64,000 nucleotides of DNA from NCBI GenBank assembly GCA_024699855.1, contig JAMPIQ010000003.1, positions 4,712,001-4,776,000 of the forward strand, written 5' to 3'. The notes beneath the pieces were generated by a model. It worked only from the letters and a program-made list of their open reading frames with translations. It made no database searches and was not told the origin of the DNA. Position numbers and translations under genes: made by a program. Shown here in pieces: positions 10,600 to 21,002 of the stretch (position 1 is the first letter of the stretch; each line of letters starts with the position of its first letter). The DNA is from Aphelenchoides besseyi. Taxonomy: Eukaryota; Nematoda; Chromadorea; Rhabditida; Aphelenchoididae.

Positions 10600-11720
10600 A
10601 GACGAGCAGTTGTGAGTAATTCGCGGCCTTGTGGAATGGGATCATTAGGCTTGAAACATTCAATCATATCATCTTCCGAACCATCGGGAGCAGTTGTCAG
10701 AGCGCACTGTTTAAACGAATTGACGATTGTGTAGGCGAAATTGCATTCCATGCCGTTTGAATCCACTCTAAGTAAAGTTCTAACGAAGGAGCGGAAGGAT
10801 TACCTCCTTTAGTCGTGGGCTTTTCACCGTGAAGCATCCAATCCTCGCATTAAGTTCTTATTTTCGATTTAAAACTCGCATTCCATACCACATCCGGAGC
10901 CTAAATAGTCAGAAACAAACAATGAGTAAAAAACTTTTAACAAACCTGAATAAATTTTTGTTGTACCGCCCGGAATTACTGCTTTTTGATTCGAGGTGAG
11001 TTGACCGTCTTTTTCGTAGAGTCAGAAATGTGAGCTCGAGCAGAACCCCAAGCAAGCAGACAGTTTCCAAACAAACTGGGTCCAAGAATAGTCTTCAGAT
11101 AATCATCAATGGTCTCGTCATTCACCCAATTGGTTCCATAGCATCCCAATTTTATCTTTTTAAATTTTGAACAATCAGTTTGTCACGACGCTTGCGCTGA
11201 AGCAAAACAAACGGTGGACATTTGTAGCCATCGGAACGACCAGTAAGAATGACCGTTACTCTCATTTTGTCATGTTCTGTTGTCTTCACCGGAACCTAAA
11301 TACAAATAGCAAAGAAATAAGCAAATTGTTGACCTGTTTTACTCCTTTTTGCATCCACAGTTAACGAGTTTGATGCGTCCAACCAAACGGCTGTCTCGTC
11401 CATCGCATCCGTTGAGTAAATTCATTGTCTTGAGTCAATTTGGATACAAAAAGAATGAAGTCGACGATCTTTTGTGCGTATTCCGATGGTTCCTTTTGAC
11501 AAGCGGTTGTTGGACGTCGAGAAAAACGAGCTTGTGACGGTTTAAGAACTTTTCAAGCCATCCTCTTGATGCTGTGAACTCATCATCGCTCTTCCATTCG
11601 ATTGCTTTTCGTTGAATTGGTGATCGTGTCACTCGATTGGCCTTCTCATGACGCTTCATATCTTCCGTCTGGTAATCGTTTGAGCGTGGTTTGGAATAGT
11701 TGCAGTGCTGTTTCATCGTC
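10600..11720 (-). pseudogene. Pogo/Tigger-type transposase remnant (left arm)
   Basis: Read on the minus strand, the pieces are a CENP-B-type helix-turn-helix (EFTASRGWLEKFLNRHKLV), a DDE_1 endonuclease (METAVWLDASNSLTV-like block, then VTVILTGRSDGYKCPPFVLL, and KKAVIPGGTTKFIQAPDVVW), and the Tigger-like tail with NSFKQCALTTAPDGSEDD. These cut-and-paste transposases act in the nucleus on TA target sites. Two short introns (about 43 bases) appear to interrupt it. Compared with the right arm, a two-base insertion (AA at about 11496) breaks the frame in the N-terminal domain here. It sits inside BEL/Pao sequence, replacing most of its reverse transcriptase. Confidence 0.78.
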
Positions 11721-12062
11721 GTCCATTGGTGCGTCGGTTAAGCCGAGTGTTTCTAAATTCCACTCGAATTTTAGTTGTTCGGCGTCAGATTTGGTCGTTT
11801 GTTTCGTAGTTAAACGGTAACGCGGATTCGGAGCCTTTCCGTCGGCTGTAGACAACAAAGTGCAAATGTTGTAGCCATTCTGCAATCAATTACAGAATGG
11901 CTAGCTATATTGTAATAGGGCTAGTTCAATTGCACAATAGCTGCCGCTCGTTCGCCATTCCGTAATCATTCCGATGGCTGACTTCTAACACGAAAGAAAG
12001 TGGAATGCGAGAATTATTGGAAGAACAATGAAATTAACAATAATTAAAAGAATCAAATGAAT

Positions 12063-12284
12063 TTATTTGTTTTCGCAGGTACGAGAGTGATGACATCGCG
12101 AATTACATTGGCGTCCCGCTTTCTTGCATCCGCACCGGTTCGTGTTGCATTTAGCTGTGCAATTGCAATGGATGTGATCTTGAGTTGCGCCGCTCGGTGA
12201 CTGGTCGCCCACTGTCGTTCGTAGAGCCACTTTGTTTTGGGGAACGTTTTCGATGCTCAAAAACTCCGAATTGCATGGGTCCAA
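12063..12284 (-). pseudogene. KRBA2-type integrase C-terminal CXC fragment (left arm)
   Basis: Encodes the last 73 residues of an integrase-type transposase: DPCNSEFLSIENVPQNKVALR followed by a Cys-rich module with HCNCTAKCNTNRCGCKKAG and CNSRCHHS. This CXC pattern is found at the C terminus of domesticated and mobile integrase proteins of the KRBA2/SCAND3 sort. No integrase core adjoins it here; a longer copy lies at 45.8-46.7 kb. The Merlin element interrupts the sequence upstream of it. Confidence 0.65.
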
Positions 12285-12438
12285 CTATGTCAGGGTTTAA
12301 TCTCCTCACAATAAAACGAATTGATCTGCTTAGATGATAGCGGAGTTTATTTACGCGACAGACGAAATAAAAATACACAACTACACTTAATGAAGAGAAA
12401 AGGTCGAAGTGATTTGTGGGCTGGAGAGAAGATTCGTC

Positions 12439-13782
12439 GGTACTTTTGTAGTTTAGCCCCCCCGGATAAATGCAGTTGGGCCCCCCTCTGAAGAAAAAAA
12501 TCAAATTTTTGAGTCGCGGTTGCGCGTTTTAAGCAGTTGGCCGGATGTTTACGACTTTGAAGGTGTAATGAACGTTTCTGGTGGTGAATCACCCTGTGAA
12601 AAATCAAAACATTTGTCGAAAATCGTGTTTTCCGTCAGTCAACTCGTGTTTTTTCTACTATTTGGCTGTTATGGACGAGTTGATTGATTTTACGTCTGCG
12701 GATCTCTACGAAAAGCTCAAATGGGACGACGAGAATTTCATCGCTTGCCTTCAACATCTGAAGCTCCTGTTCGGCAATACTCGACCTTGTGTTTGTGGCG
12801 GCAAGATGACAATCCGCCCAGTAAAAGCCGGTCGTCGTTACGGTAATTACCGATGCACCACCAAAGACTGTCGCAAAGAAAAAGGGTTTCTTACGGACAC
12901 GTTTTTTGAAGGAGCCCATCTCGAGTTAAAAGAAGTACCACCCTCCTTCCTTACTTTAGTTTTGATTCGTACTTCCAGATCTTCCAACTCTCGTACTTTT
13001 GGTGTTTCGAAATGTCTTCTCACAAACTGTTGCAATTCCAAATGAAACGCGCCGATCATACGACAATTGGAGAACATACATTGGTCGATTACAAAGATTT
13101 TCTGCGAGATGTTTGTGTCGAGTATTTCGTTCGTAATCCAATTCGTATTGGTGGAGAGGGCTGTCGAGTTCAAATTGACGAAGCATTTGTGACCAAACGA
13201 AAATACAACAAAGGACGACTGGTCAACGAAGCGGTCATGATTTTTGGAGGAATCGAAGAGGAAACGGGGGAGTGTTTCATTTGGCCGATGGAACGACGCG
13301 ATTCGGAGACTCTTTTGGCGTTAATTCAAAAATACATCATGCCGGGAACAACAATCATCAGCGACTGTTGGCGCGCATACGGTGGAATCGCAAATCTTCC
13401 TGAAGGTTATTAACACTTGACTGTGAACCACAGCGTCAATTTCGTCGATCCAGTTACCCACGCCCACACCAACAAGATTGAGCAGTTGTGGCAAAAATTC
13501 AAGCGCCGTCACAAGCACGAATTCCGGACTGCACGATCAGTATTTGAGGGATACGTGGCAGACTTTTGTTGGCGTCAAAAGTTTCGTGGACCGAACGTAA
13601 TGTACAATTTGTGGTCTCAAATCGCTGAGTACTATCCCGTTCAATGATGTCCTCAACAGTTAACAACTGCTTTGATGCTACCGGGACAATTTAATTTCCC
13701 TTATTTGTTGTTTTATTTTTTTAAAAATTCCGTCGGGGGGCCCAACAGCATTTATCCGGGCGGGCTAAACTGCAAAAGTACG
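12439..13782 (+). mobile_element. Merlin-type DNA transposon (left arm copy)
   Basis: A 1.34-kb element bounded by ~50-bp terminal inverted repeats: GGTACTTTTGTAGTTTAGCC at the left and its complement, ending GGGCTAAACTGCAAAAGTACG, at the right. Flanking 8-bp copies GATTCGTC and GATTTGTC look like a target duplication, as expected for Merlin elements, which duplicate 8-9 bases. It carries one transposase gene of the ISXO2-like class. The terminal bases differ (G versus C complement), and the target duplication has one mismatch, so it is not recent. Confidence 0.85.
12671..13647 (+). pseudogene. Merlin/ISXO2-like transposase, one in-frame stop (left arm)
   Basis: Two exons joined by a 44-base intron (12935-12978, GT...TTCCAG). 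The N-terminal half carries a zinc-binding motif (CVCGG ... YRCTTKDCRK) and the catalytic half has the ISXO2-like DDE pattern: VQIDEAFVTKRKYNKG, TIISDCWRAYGG and HTNKIEQLWQKFKRRH. The protein would cut and paste the surrounding element. A TAA at 13411-13413 splits the last catalytic block from the rest, and the same stop is present in the right-arm copy, so it arose before the arms were duplicated. Start chosen at MDELIDFTSADLYEKL. Confidence 0.85.
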
Positions 13783-13999
13783 GATTTGTCGACTATCATT
13801 TGAAGGCGGGTAAGGGGTGTGGCTTTCTAGAAATTGATTAAGAAGGAGTTTATAACGGGACGTTACACTCCCGCCGCGGAAACTCACTTTATAATTTTTC
13901 AAAAGTTAAGAATACGGAGTCGAGGTTATGCGGTAGCGGTAAAAAGGGTTTGTCTTAAGCTAATTGTAGTGGATTAGTTAAAATTTAAGTTAGAGATTG

Positions 14000-14600
14000 C
14001 TTTCAAGCGGTGCATATTCATGCAGCTCCTTCTGTAGGAGGGGTTTCGGATCCGGATGAACTGTGATCTCTCTGATTTGTTTCAACTCGCCTAAATTGCG
14101 CATATAACGGCTCATTTTCGTAGCGATTAGTCCCTAGATTTCCCAATTCGATAAATTCCGTAGGTCGCTCCGCGCGATCGAATTGCGGTTCACGGTGGGT
14201 CACAAGATGAGATGGCTCGAAGGATGGCAGTCGCTCGTTGACCGTGCAAGGTTGATCTCCAATCAGGATAACTGGGTTATTGGCGGGTATTCTTGTACGA
14301 TGATTTTTTAGTCGAAAATAGACCCATACTGTTCCCCCAAGGGTGAGTATCGTTTGCAATTCGGCGGGCCTTTTTGCAAAAAGCGCGATGTGTCGTCGGC
14401 GTATGCCAAGTAGTTCAAACGGTCAGTTCCGATCGGAATTCCTAGGTTTCGCCAGCGAACACGATTGAGCGCGTCTTGGAGGGTCAGAATGAAAAGTAAA
14501 GGTGATAAACTGTCGCCTTGTCTCACCCCCCGCTTTGTGACGAACGGGGCGGTTGACTCACCGACTATTACGCTTGAAGTTCCAGCGGCCTATAACAATA
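14000..14600 (-). pseudogene. LINE reverse-transcriptase fragment (left arm)
   Basis: Minus-strand piece of a non-LTR reverse transcriptase: GVRQGDSLSPLLFILTLQDA, then RLNYLAYADD with the YADD catalytic box. Right after the box a two-base insertion (GATGTGTCGTC at about 14390, versus GATGTCGTC in the right arm) shifts the frame. The remaining ~100 codons read into sequence I do not recognise. A short dead fragment. Confidence 0.72.
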
Positions 14601-15400
14601 CAATAAAGTCCGGAGGAAAAGATACATAAAACATCGGCAGAGTGGGAAGGGGGACGCCACATTTGGACAAATCACCTTTAGACTCAACATACATCATAAC
14701 CAGTTCTCTGAAGTAAAAAAACAAATCAATGAAATAGAAGAACAAACTCACTTTCTTAACTCATAATAACGCTCAAGTTCCCTGTACATGGAGTCGTTCT
14801 CCATGTCCTAACTCCAGATGAACTTCGTGCATCACTTGAAAGACTTCGCTTTTTTAAAAAACTTCGTCTCCGTGAAACACTTTTGGTGTCGATCCAATTG
14901 TTCGAATGTTATACGTGGTCGCGTAATTTCTTTCAGTCTGCGACGTGAGCTTTTGACCTGATTCATTTGATAACGGTATTCAATCGCGTTCCATAAGCTT
15001 CGTCGGATTCCAAGATCACCTGGACCTTCTTTGTATTTCGCCACTCATCGTACTTGCTCTCAAAGGAAGCTTGCATATTGGTCGTAATCGCAAAGACCTT
15101 AACAGATCATTAAAAACCACTTGAAAAACGCGAAATCTTGTAAAAACAAAAATGAAAAGCAGAAGACTTCCACTTTCAACGGAAAAGGTCATCAAAAAGC
15201 GATGAAAAATTGAGTGAATAAACACTTGCGGTTCGTCTGTCGGTTACGCGTATTTTCAAACACGATTTTTCACTTGTTGGCTACTTTATTTCGTGTTAGA
15301 AGTCAGCCGTTAGAATGATTACGGAATGACTAAAACACAAACAAATTGGATAGCAAAGAGAAGGAATAAGTGAAACGAACCGATCGGTTCTTACAAGAGT
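14600..15400. other. Unassigned repeat-derived sequence (left arm)
   Basis: About 800 bases between the LINE piece and the next repeat. It contains a minus-strand frame (14832-15044, KITRPRITFEQLD-like, basic) that is conserved exactly in the right arm only because the arms are duplicates. No family recognised. Confidence 0.4.
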
Positions 15401-15403
15401 CAT

Positions 15404-15781
15404 TAAGCACCACGCGCTATTCACGCATACTATTGGCAAAAAAGAGCACGTCCACTTGCCAAAAATGCGTTCGGACATCGACCAAAAACAAGCAGATAAG
15501 CGATTTTGCGCGTTCTCTTTTCAATCAAGGCGATTTCAAGACGGTAGCAATTTCACACAGAAGGCAAAAAAGAAAACTTGAAATTTTGGATCGTTATTTT
15601 CCTACATTTCCCCTTGGAATCGAGAACGAGGTACCAAAAAAGCACGCAATTTGCATGGAACTTCAAAGGCCCATAAGTCCACGCAGGGTACCGCTTAGCA
15701 AAAACTGATAACACCATCAGATTCCTCTTAAAAGGCGCGTTTTTTGGCATACAGTATGCGTGAATATCGCGTGGTGGCTAA
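15404..15781 (+). repeat. Dispersed repeat with internal inverted ends (left arm)
   Basis: A ~378-bp block starts with AGCACCACGCGCTATTCACG and ends with the near complement CGTGAATATCGCGTGGTGGC, so its ends are ~35-bp inverted repeats. Besides the right-arm copy (57828-58205), a diverged third copy occurs at about 40756-41150. There the homology runs past the left inverted end, so the inverted ends may be internal to a larger repeat rather than true transposon termini. No transposase; could be a non-autonomous DNA element. Confidence 0.6.
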
Positions 15782-16111
15782 CGAGCTTTCCTTTTTTTAC
15801 GGTAAACGGCAAAAAAAAGTTTTGGGGGTTTTATCGTGGAAGCGCAAGGTCAGAAATTTCGCCCGCAAAAAAGTATCAACTGAACGCTAAAGCGGTGAAT
15901 GAGCGAAAGGAGCGCGAGAGACGGCGCTTCGCTAATCGGTCGCCCTTTCACTTTCAGATGCGACAGTAAATTCCTCAACCGCAAATTTCTCTCATCTTCA
16001 ATTCACATCAAGCAAATCGCCAAGATTCATTGGTCAATTCAAAACAACAACCATACGAAGATCAATTGGTCAACAAATTTTCTTGAATGTAACGAACACG
16101 TTCTAAATGAC

Positions 16112-16500
16112 TTAATGAGAAAGTTCAATTAATGAAATTAACTGACTTAATTCTTCGGCCAATTCAACTCGTCTTCCAGTTAAGTAAGTCTTCTTGATTT
16201 CCTGATCCTGTGACCAATCGTCCAAAAGATCTTTGACCTCTTTTTCCAATCGACGTTGTTCGCTGTTTGTGATCCGTTGACGAAGTGCATTGGTACTCAA
16301 ATCGAGCATTTCTTCAGTCGATGGAACAAAACAACAGCTTGACAGTCAACTTCGCTTTCACCATCGAAACCTTGTTTGTAGTTCTGATAGAAGGAAAGAC
16401 AATCATTTCTCGCCTGAAAATGAAAACTCTCTTGACTACCTGTAAAAGACGTTCCAGATAAAATTCGCGGAATATTTCCGTCCATTCACGTTGACTTGTT
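16112..16500 (-). pseudogene. OPA1/EAT-3 C-terminal fragment (left arm)
   Basis: Minus-strand remnant of the C terminus of the mitochondrial inner-membrane dynamin OPA1 (EAT-3 in worms). Recognisable blocks: EWTEIFREFYLERLLQ, NDCLSFYQNYKQGFDGESEV and [12 protein letters not shown], then [32 protein letters not shown] and [11 protein letters not shown]. They align without gaps to human OPA1 (for example [20 protein letters not shown] and LRQQLTNTEVRRLEKNVKE). A one-base deletion in the AAA run before ATGCTCGATTTG breaks the frame between HRLKK and MLDLS, and a stop follows the tail. The GTPase domain is absent. The same lesion is in the right arm. Confidence 0.85.
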
Positions 16501-16567
16501 GTGGCAGGTACAACGGACGGCCGAGCAATGGCCGTTCAAAAGGGGAATTTATGCTGCGATACCCCGG

Positions 16568-16852
16568 TAATTTGCTCGCATTTAATTAAGTCCCGCGTTC
16601 GATTCCTGTTGCTCGCGTTTTGTTTTTCGTTGGTCGTAAGTGTTGGGGCACTCATTGTTCAGTTCTCGATGCGCATCTATGTGAATTAATGTGGAGCTCT
16701 CGGCATCGTGATCAAGACCCGTTTGAAGCGATTATTTCAGACATTGCGAGTTTAAATCCGCCAGAATAAAAGGTTCAATGAATACGGTTCTCTTAACAAA
16801 CCAAAAAATTCCCCTCAAGCGATCCGCTACCGTCACTTGTTCACATTTCCGC
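16568..16852 (+). repeat. Right copy of the ~285-bp direct repeat (possible LTR)
   Basis: Same orientation as 8251-8536 and about 8.3 kb away, the two together bracketing the left mobile-element cluster. A few substitutions separate the copies (for example GATGCGCATC versus GATTCGTATC, and AATTAATGTGGAGC versus AATTTGAGTGGCG). The inverted-repeat arm ends inside this copy at 16728. Confidence 0.6.
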
Positions 16853-17232
16853 TTAACCAAATAGCTCAGACGCAGAATTTGAGTCCAAATTTTATGTCGA
16901 GAAACAATCGTAAACTTATCATAAACAACCGGTCAGCTCAACCTTTTATTGGGGATGACGTTCGAATAGATTGTCCAACTGTCGAATCTTTTCCAACTGC
17001 GGTGGTGTCATGGAAATTTGTAATTGTGAAGTTGTAAATAACCTTTACTAACGTTGTTTAGGGCGATGAACCAATTGATTTTTCTACTGGACGCTCGGAA
17101 GTGACTACCAATGACTCATATCTGCGGAAATGTCTCGGCAACAAACCGAAGTTTGCCAACTGTTTGCCGACTTATCAGAATCCAAAACGTTCACTTGTCG
17201 ATGATTTGAAAGAAGAAAACGGCCCCGTTTAG
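16837..17232 (+). pseudogene. Immunoglobulin-like domain fragment
   Basis: Two apparent exons. The first encodes NRSAQPFIGDDVRIDCPTVE and SFPTAVVSWKF, the B- and C-strand pattern of an Ig domain (cysteine, then V-S-W). A GT...TTTAG intron of about 45 bases leads to GDEPIDFSTGRSEVTTNDSY and a stretch with two more cysteines before a TAG at 17230. Ig domains mediate extracellular adhesion or matrix binding. There is no signal peptide, no further domain, and it abuts the repeat edge, so it is most likely a stranded piece of a larger gene. I cannot name the parent. Confidence 0.45.
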
Positions 17233-17998
17233 TCTTCGCCAGAGATGTGGCGTTGGCAGCGCAGCCAGTTGAAAGTTGCAATTGTGCGGTGGAAAAAGCG
17301 GTGAGATATGCGAGTCGAAAAAAGTTTGAGTGAGCGTTCGGATGGCGATTAAATAGGAAAGATCCAGCAATTCAACAAACAACAGAATCTTCGTGATTGT
17401 CAAAAGCGTCGATTTCGACTTCCTAATTAGACCGTAGATGTTATGTGATTTGGGTTTTTACAACTGTTTTCACAGAAGTGATTAATAAATAGAACAAATA
17501 GAAGGATGAGCAAAACGAAAAGGTGTGTCGTGTGAATCACAATCTCGGCAGACGATGTTTGCGGATTGTTTCAGAGTCTTAGTCGTCGTTTCGTTTTTGG
17601 ATTCTAAGAGCCCGTTGGAGGAAATGAGCGGAAAGGTCTGCAGTGTTAGTTCGAATCATAAAATAATGCCCAGCTTCAATCGGAATTCTACGTAGAGCGC
17701 TAGACATCAAACCATTTAGGCCAAAAATTTGTTTTTACTTGGCCGTTTCTATTATAATTTACGTGAGTGCGGATTTGTGGCCACAAGCTAAGAGGAGCTT
17801 TCTGTTGCCGCGGTAATGCAGAAGTTCGGACGGAATTGAGAGTGTTGTGTACAAGTAATTTGCGGTGGGTATTCAAGTTTACGGGAGTTTATTTTTGCTT
17901 GTCAACGCACGCGACTAATTACTCGTATTTTCTACGTATTCTGAACCCAATCGCCGTTGTCCATAGATTTCGATAACAATTATTGACTGCAGAAACCT
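17233..17998. other. Intergenic stretch, no supported gene
   Basis: Short frames on both strands (for example a hydrophobic minus-strand frame at 17191-17403, and a plus-strand frame at 17767-17976) have no recognisable family or good splice partners. The last ~100 bases are the 5' region of the RING-CH gene. Confidence 0.45.
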
Positions 17999-18744
17999 AT
18001 GGACGAAACATGCGAATCACTACCCACATGTTCAATTTGTTCGAAAAAGATCTACTCATCCACATTAAATGGAACACGAAGAGCGCGAGATCACACGTTT
18101 CTGAGACCTTGTCAGTGCAATCACTACGTTCATCATGGATGTATTGCTAACGTTGTACCGCGTGTAAAACAATGTCCGACTTGTTCTTATGTTTATCATT
18201 ATCGAATCGTGAGTTCTTACGAGCCATCCTTGTTTGTTACTTTTCTAGTACGGGAAACTCACCGACTACATCAGAACTCACAAATTTTCACTTTTTACTC
18301 CCATTTGCATCTATGGAACATTACTTGTCTTGAGTATGGTAATTGTTTTACTAACCATTAAAGAAAGTACCCTTACACTTACTGACAAAGGTATCGTTTA
18401 ACTTTTGATCGAATATAACACTTCTTTTAGTGCTTTTGTTCCCACTTTTCTTTGCTCTAATCGTCGCCACTGGTGTTTGTATCTGCTGGGGTTACTTTGT
18501 TTATACCATCAAGTTCAATAAGTTCCAGCAACGTTACGCTCAAATCAGTGTTCAATGGTATGAGGGTAGTTCACAAGTGAGTTTGAAACAATCAGCTCCA
18601 AATCATACTCATCTTCAGATGCCAAAACGGTTTTATTCATCGTATCACTTCTCAACACAATTGAAAGAGGAACCAAAAGATGCTTCCGATCCCACTCAAA
18701 AACTTTTGCCTGCCGACGAGTCGGACAAAATTATTGCTCCATAA
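17999..18744 (+). CDS. MARCH-type RING-CH E3 ubiquitin ligase, two TM segments
   Basis: Three exons, 17999-18208, 18249-18390 and 18431-18744, with 40-base introns. The N-terminal RING-CH (C4HC3) finger spans about residues 11-60: CSIC, then CQC, then HYVHHGC, then CPTC. Two hydrophobic segments follow: FSLFTPICIYGTLLVLSMVI and LLFPLFFALIVATGVCICWG, joined by a short lumenal loop. The C-terminal tail of about 75 residues is polar. This is the plan of small MARCH ligases such as MARCHF2/3, which ubiquitinate membrane proteins in endosomal and ER membranes and drive their downregulation. Gene length fits that subfamily. The exact orthologue is not resolved. Confidence 0.85.
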
Positions 18745-19027
18745 TATTTTTCACTATCATTCCTGCAACATTTCAAATAAAAAACAGTTCCTGTTCTTTA
18801 GCCTGATAGCTTGCTAATTAGTTTTCTTTTTTTGTCTAAAGAAAACGAGCAACAAAGTTAATTGCTGCTCGTTTCTTTGGCGATAAAAAAAGCGGGAATC
18901 GTAAACACACTACGAGTTTTTTCCACTCCACTCTTGACTGCAACAGCCATTTCGTCGTCACACAAAAAGGCGAACAGCCTGCGGACCAAAAAAGCAGCGT
19001 TATTCTTCGAACGAAGATAATCGGAAG
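18745..19027. other. Short spacer between RING-CH and sideroflexin genes
   Basis: Includes an AATAAA at about 18775 that fits the 3' end of the RING-CH gene and presumably the sideroflexin promoter. No gene seen. Confidence 0.4.
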
Positions 19028-20387
19028 ATGGTTGATACGCTTTTCGGATTCCCGAGGTATCCGAAGTTTGAGCCCAACGGACAAAAATATCCAACCAATT
19101 CATTTCTTGGACGTTATTTAAATTATTGCAATTTAATTGATCCACGCACGTTGTTTGCATCAAAAGGTAAGTTCAAGCAAACCACAAACTTATTGGCTCT
19201 GATTTTTGGATGAAGTCAATCGCGCGACTCGTCTGTTGGAAGACTATAATGCTGGTCGAGTAGCAGCAAATGATCGGGATTTATGGGAAGCACAAAAGTT
19301 ACGATCTGCAATCTACCATCCAGATACTGGAGAGAAAATTTTGCCACCATTTCGAATGTCAGGTTTGTTTATTCGACACTTGCACTTTTATCTAAGCTTT
19401 CAAATGTCTCAAGAGATCTTGTATTTGAAGGAATTAACAGAAGAGTTTTGTTGTATTACAAAGTATTGACGGTTGTAAAAACAAAGAAACCGCATAACAC
19501 GGATTATAACTAATTTCTTGGGTCTCGAATGCAAAAGTGTGAATATCTTATTATTTCATGTTTTGTTCCGTTTGGATGGATAACAGTAAGTTTTAATGTA
19601 CAAATGTTGATATGCTTGCAATGTTGCAGGTAACCGGAATGTTGCTACCGAATCCTTCATGGGGCTCAATATTGTTTTGGCAATGGGCGAATCAATCACA
19701 TAATGCACTAGTCAACTACAGCAATCGAAACGCTTCACAAGCTCAACCTTTTTCAACCTATGCAAAAGCGTATGCTGCTGGTATAACGCGTAGTTTCTTG
19801 GCAATGACGTTAAGTCGTATTTGATTGCAGCAGTTTCGGCAGCGATGTCCATTTCGGCTGTGTTAACGTGGTTTATTCGTCGTTCCACCAACTTGTCGAG
19901 CACACAAAAAATGATTGTACAGCGTTTCGTTCCATTGCCGGCCACATCTTTAGCTTCAACATTGAATGTGATTTGTATGAGAGCACCGGAACTGAAAATC
20001 GGTATTACGGTTTTCGACGATAATGGTAAAGAAGTTGGTGTGTCGAAAAAAGCCGCTAGAAAGGTAATTTAAATACCAACACTACTGACGTCGCTTTATT
20101 TTAAGGCAATCTATGAAACGGCTTTGACTCGTGCGTTTCTTCCAATTCCATTACTTTTGTTACCGCCATGTATCATGCCATTTTTTGAGAAGTTCAAATT
20201 TGTCCAAAAATCTGCTACACGACACTTAATTGTTAACGCAATTGTGTGTACAATTAGTTTCGGTTTAAGTTTACCTGTAGCTCTTGCTCTATTTCCTCAA
20301 AAATCAACGATTCGACGAGCCGACGTCGAAAAAGAACTTCAAGATCGAACAACAAGTGAATTGTTGTATTTTAACAAAGGACTTTGA
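19028..20387 (+). CDS. SFXN: Sideroflexin (mitochondrial serine/amino-acid carrier)
   Basis: About six exons with short introns. Starts MVDTLFGFPRYPKFEPNGQK, then FLGRYLNYCNLIDPRTLFAS, then LLEDYNAGR, YHPDTGEKILPPFRMS, FVPFGWIT, and the family signature VTGMLLPNPSWGSILFWQWA with NQSHNALVNYSNRNA. The second half holds AVSAAMSISAVLTWFIRRST, RFVPLPATSLASTLNVICMR, GIAVFD-like DDNGKEVGVSKKAA and the last membrane segments (AFLPIPLLLLPPCIMPFFEK, GLSLPVALALFPQ). Sideroflexins have five membrane segments in the inner mitochondrial membrane; SFXN1 imports serine for one-carbon metabolism. All signature blocks are intact. Which paralogue it represents is open. Confidence 0.95.
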
Positions 20388-21002
20388 TTCTTGTTCACTT
20401 ATGATTGTTGCAAGAAGAGGTCTTAATAAAGTAGCATCTTTTTTTTCAACTTGTTTGAGAAGGAGAAGGTAGTTTACAATACGCTCAAGAACACCAAAAA
20501 CTAACAACAGTTTGACTGGGATAAAGCTCCTGAAGTTTGTAGTCACTTAAAGAATAGTTTATGGAAGTGTTAATCATACATAACTGTTAATATGCACTCA
20601 AAGAATTGCTATCATGTGAACTCGGATGTTAAGTTTGAACAGCATTCGCACATGTTTTCAAAAGAACCACCGGCTATTTGATGTTTCATGTAGAAATCTG
20701 ATTCTAATTGTGTTTTACAATCTGAAAAAAGTTGCCAGTTTACTCTTTGGTCTTGAGTTTGTGCACAATTAACTGTTCATTCGATTAGATTCGCTGCGTT
20801 AATTGACATCTACCATGAACGAGATCTAATTTTCCAGTTTTCACCAAGCGCCTCAGGGTGAGCTTTTACTTTTCCGACGCGTGGAACTGGGTCAGTCAAT
20901 TCCGGCATCAGAAAAGCAAACAGCGTGAAACATTTAAGGTAATCAGTTTATTATAAGTCCAAAGTCAGGAGTTGGGCATTTGTTCTTGAATCTACCGTTG
21001 TA
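20388..21002. other. Intergenic stretch, no supported gene
   Basis: Contains the sideroflexin 3' end (AATAAA at about 20425) and the upstream region of the next secreted gene. No open frame of interest on either strand. Confidence 0.45.

Larger units (their letters stand above)
9602..16728 (+). repeat. Left arm of a 7.1-kb inverted repeat
   Basis: This segment is the near-perfect reverse complement of 56881-64000; paired positions sum to 73602 at the outer end and 73609 at the inner end, so only a few indels separate the arms. Differences I could see include two extra bases near 11496, two near 14390, four missing near 12683, and scattered substitutions. Identity drops to roughly 90 percent over the last ~150 bases (16570-16728) and then ends abruptly. 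The true outer end cannot be fixed because the right arm is cut by the window edge. All mobile-element remnants listed within it also occur in the other arm. Confidence 0.93.

Noticed and set aside
10524..10766. Whole frame read as BEL reverse transcriptase
   Set aside because: The first two thirds match a Pogo/Tigger transposase tail; only the last ~20 codons are BEL RT.
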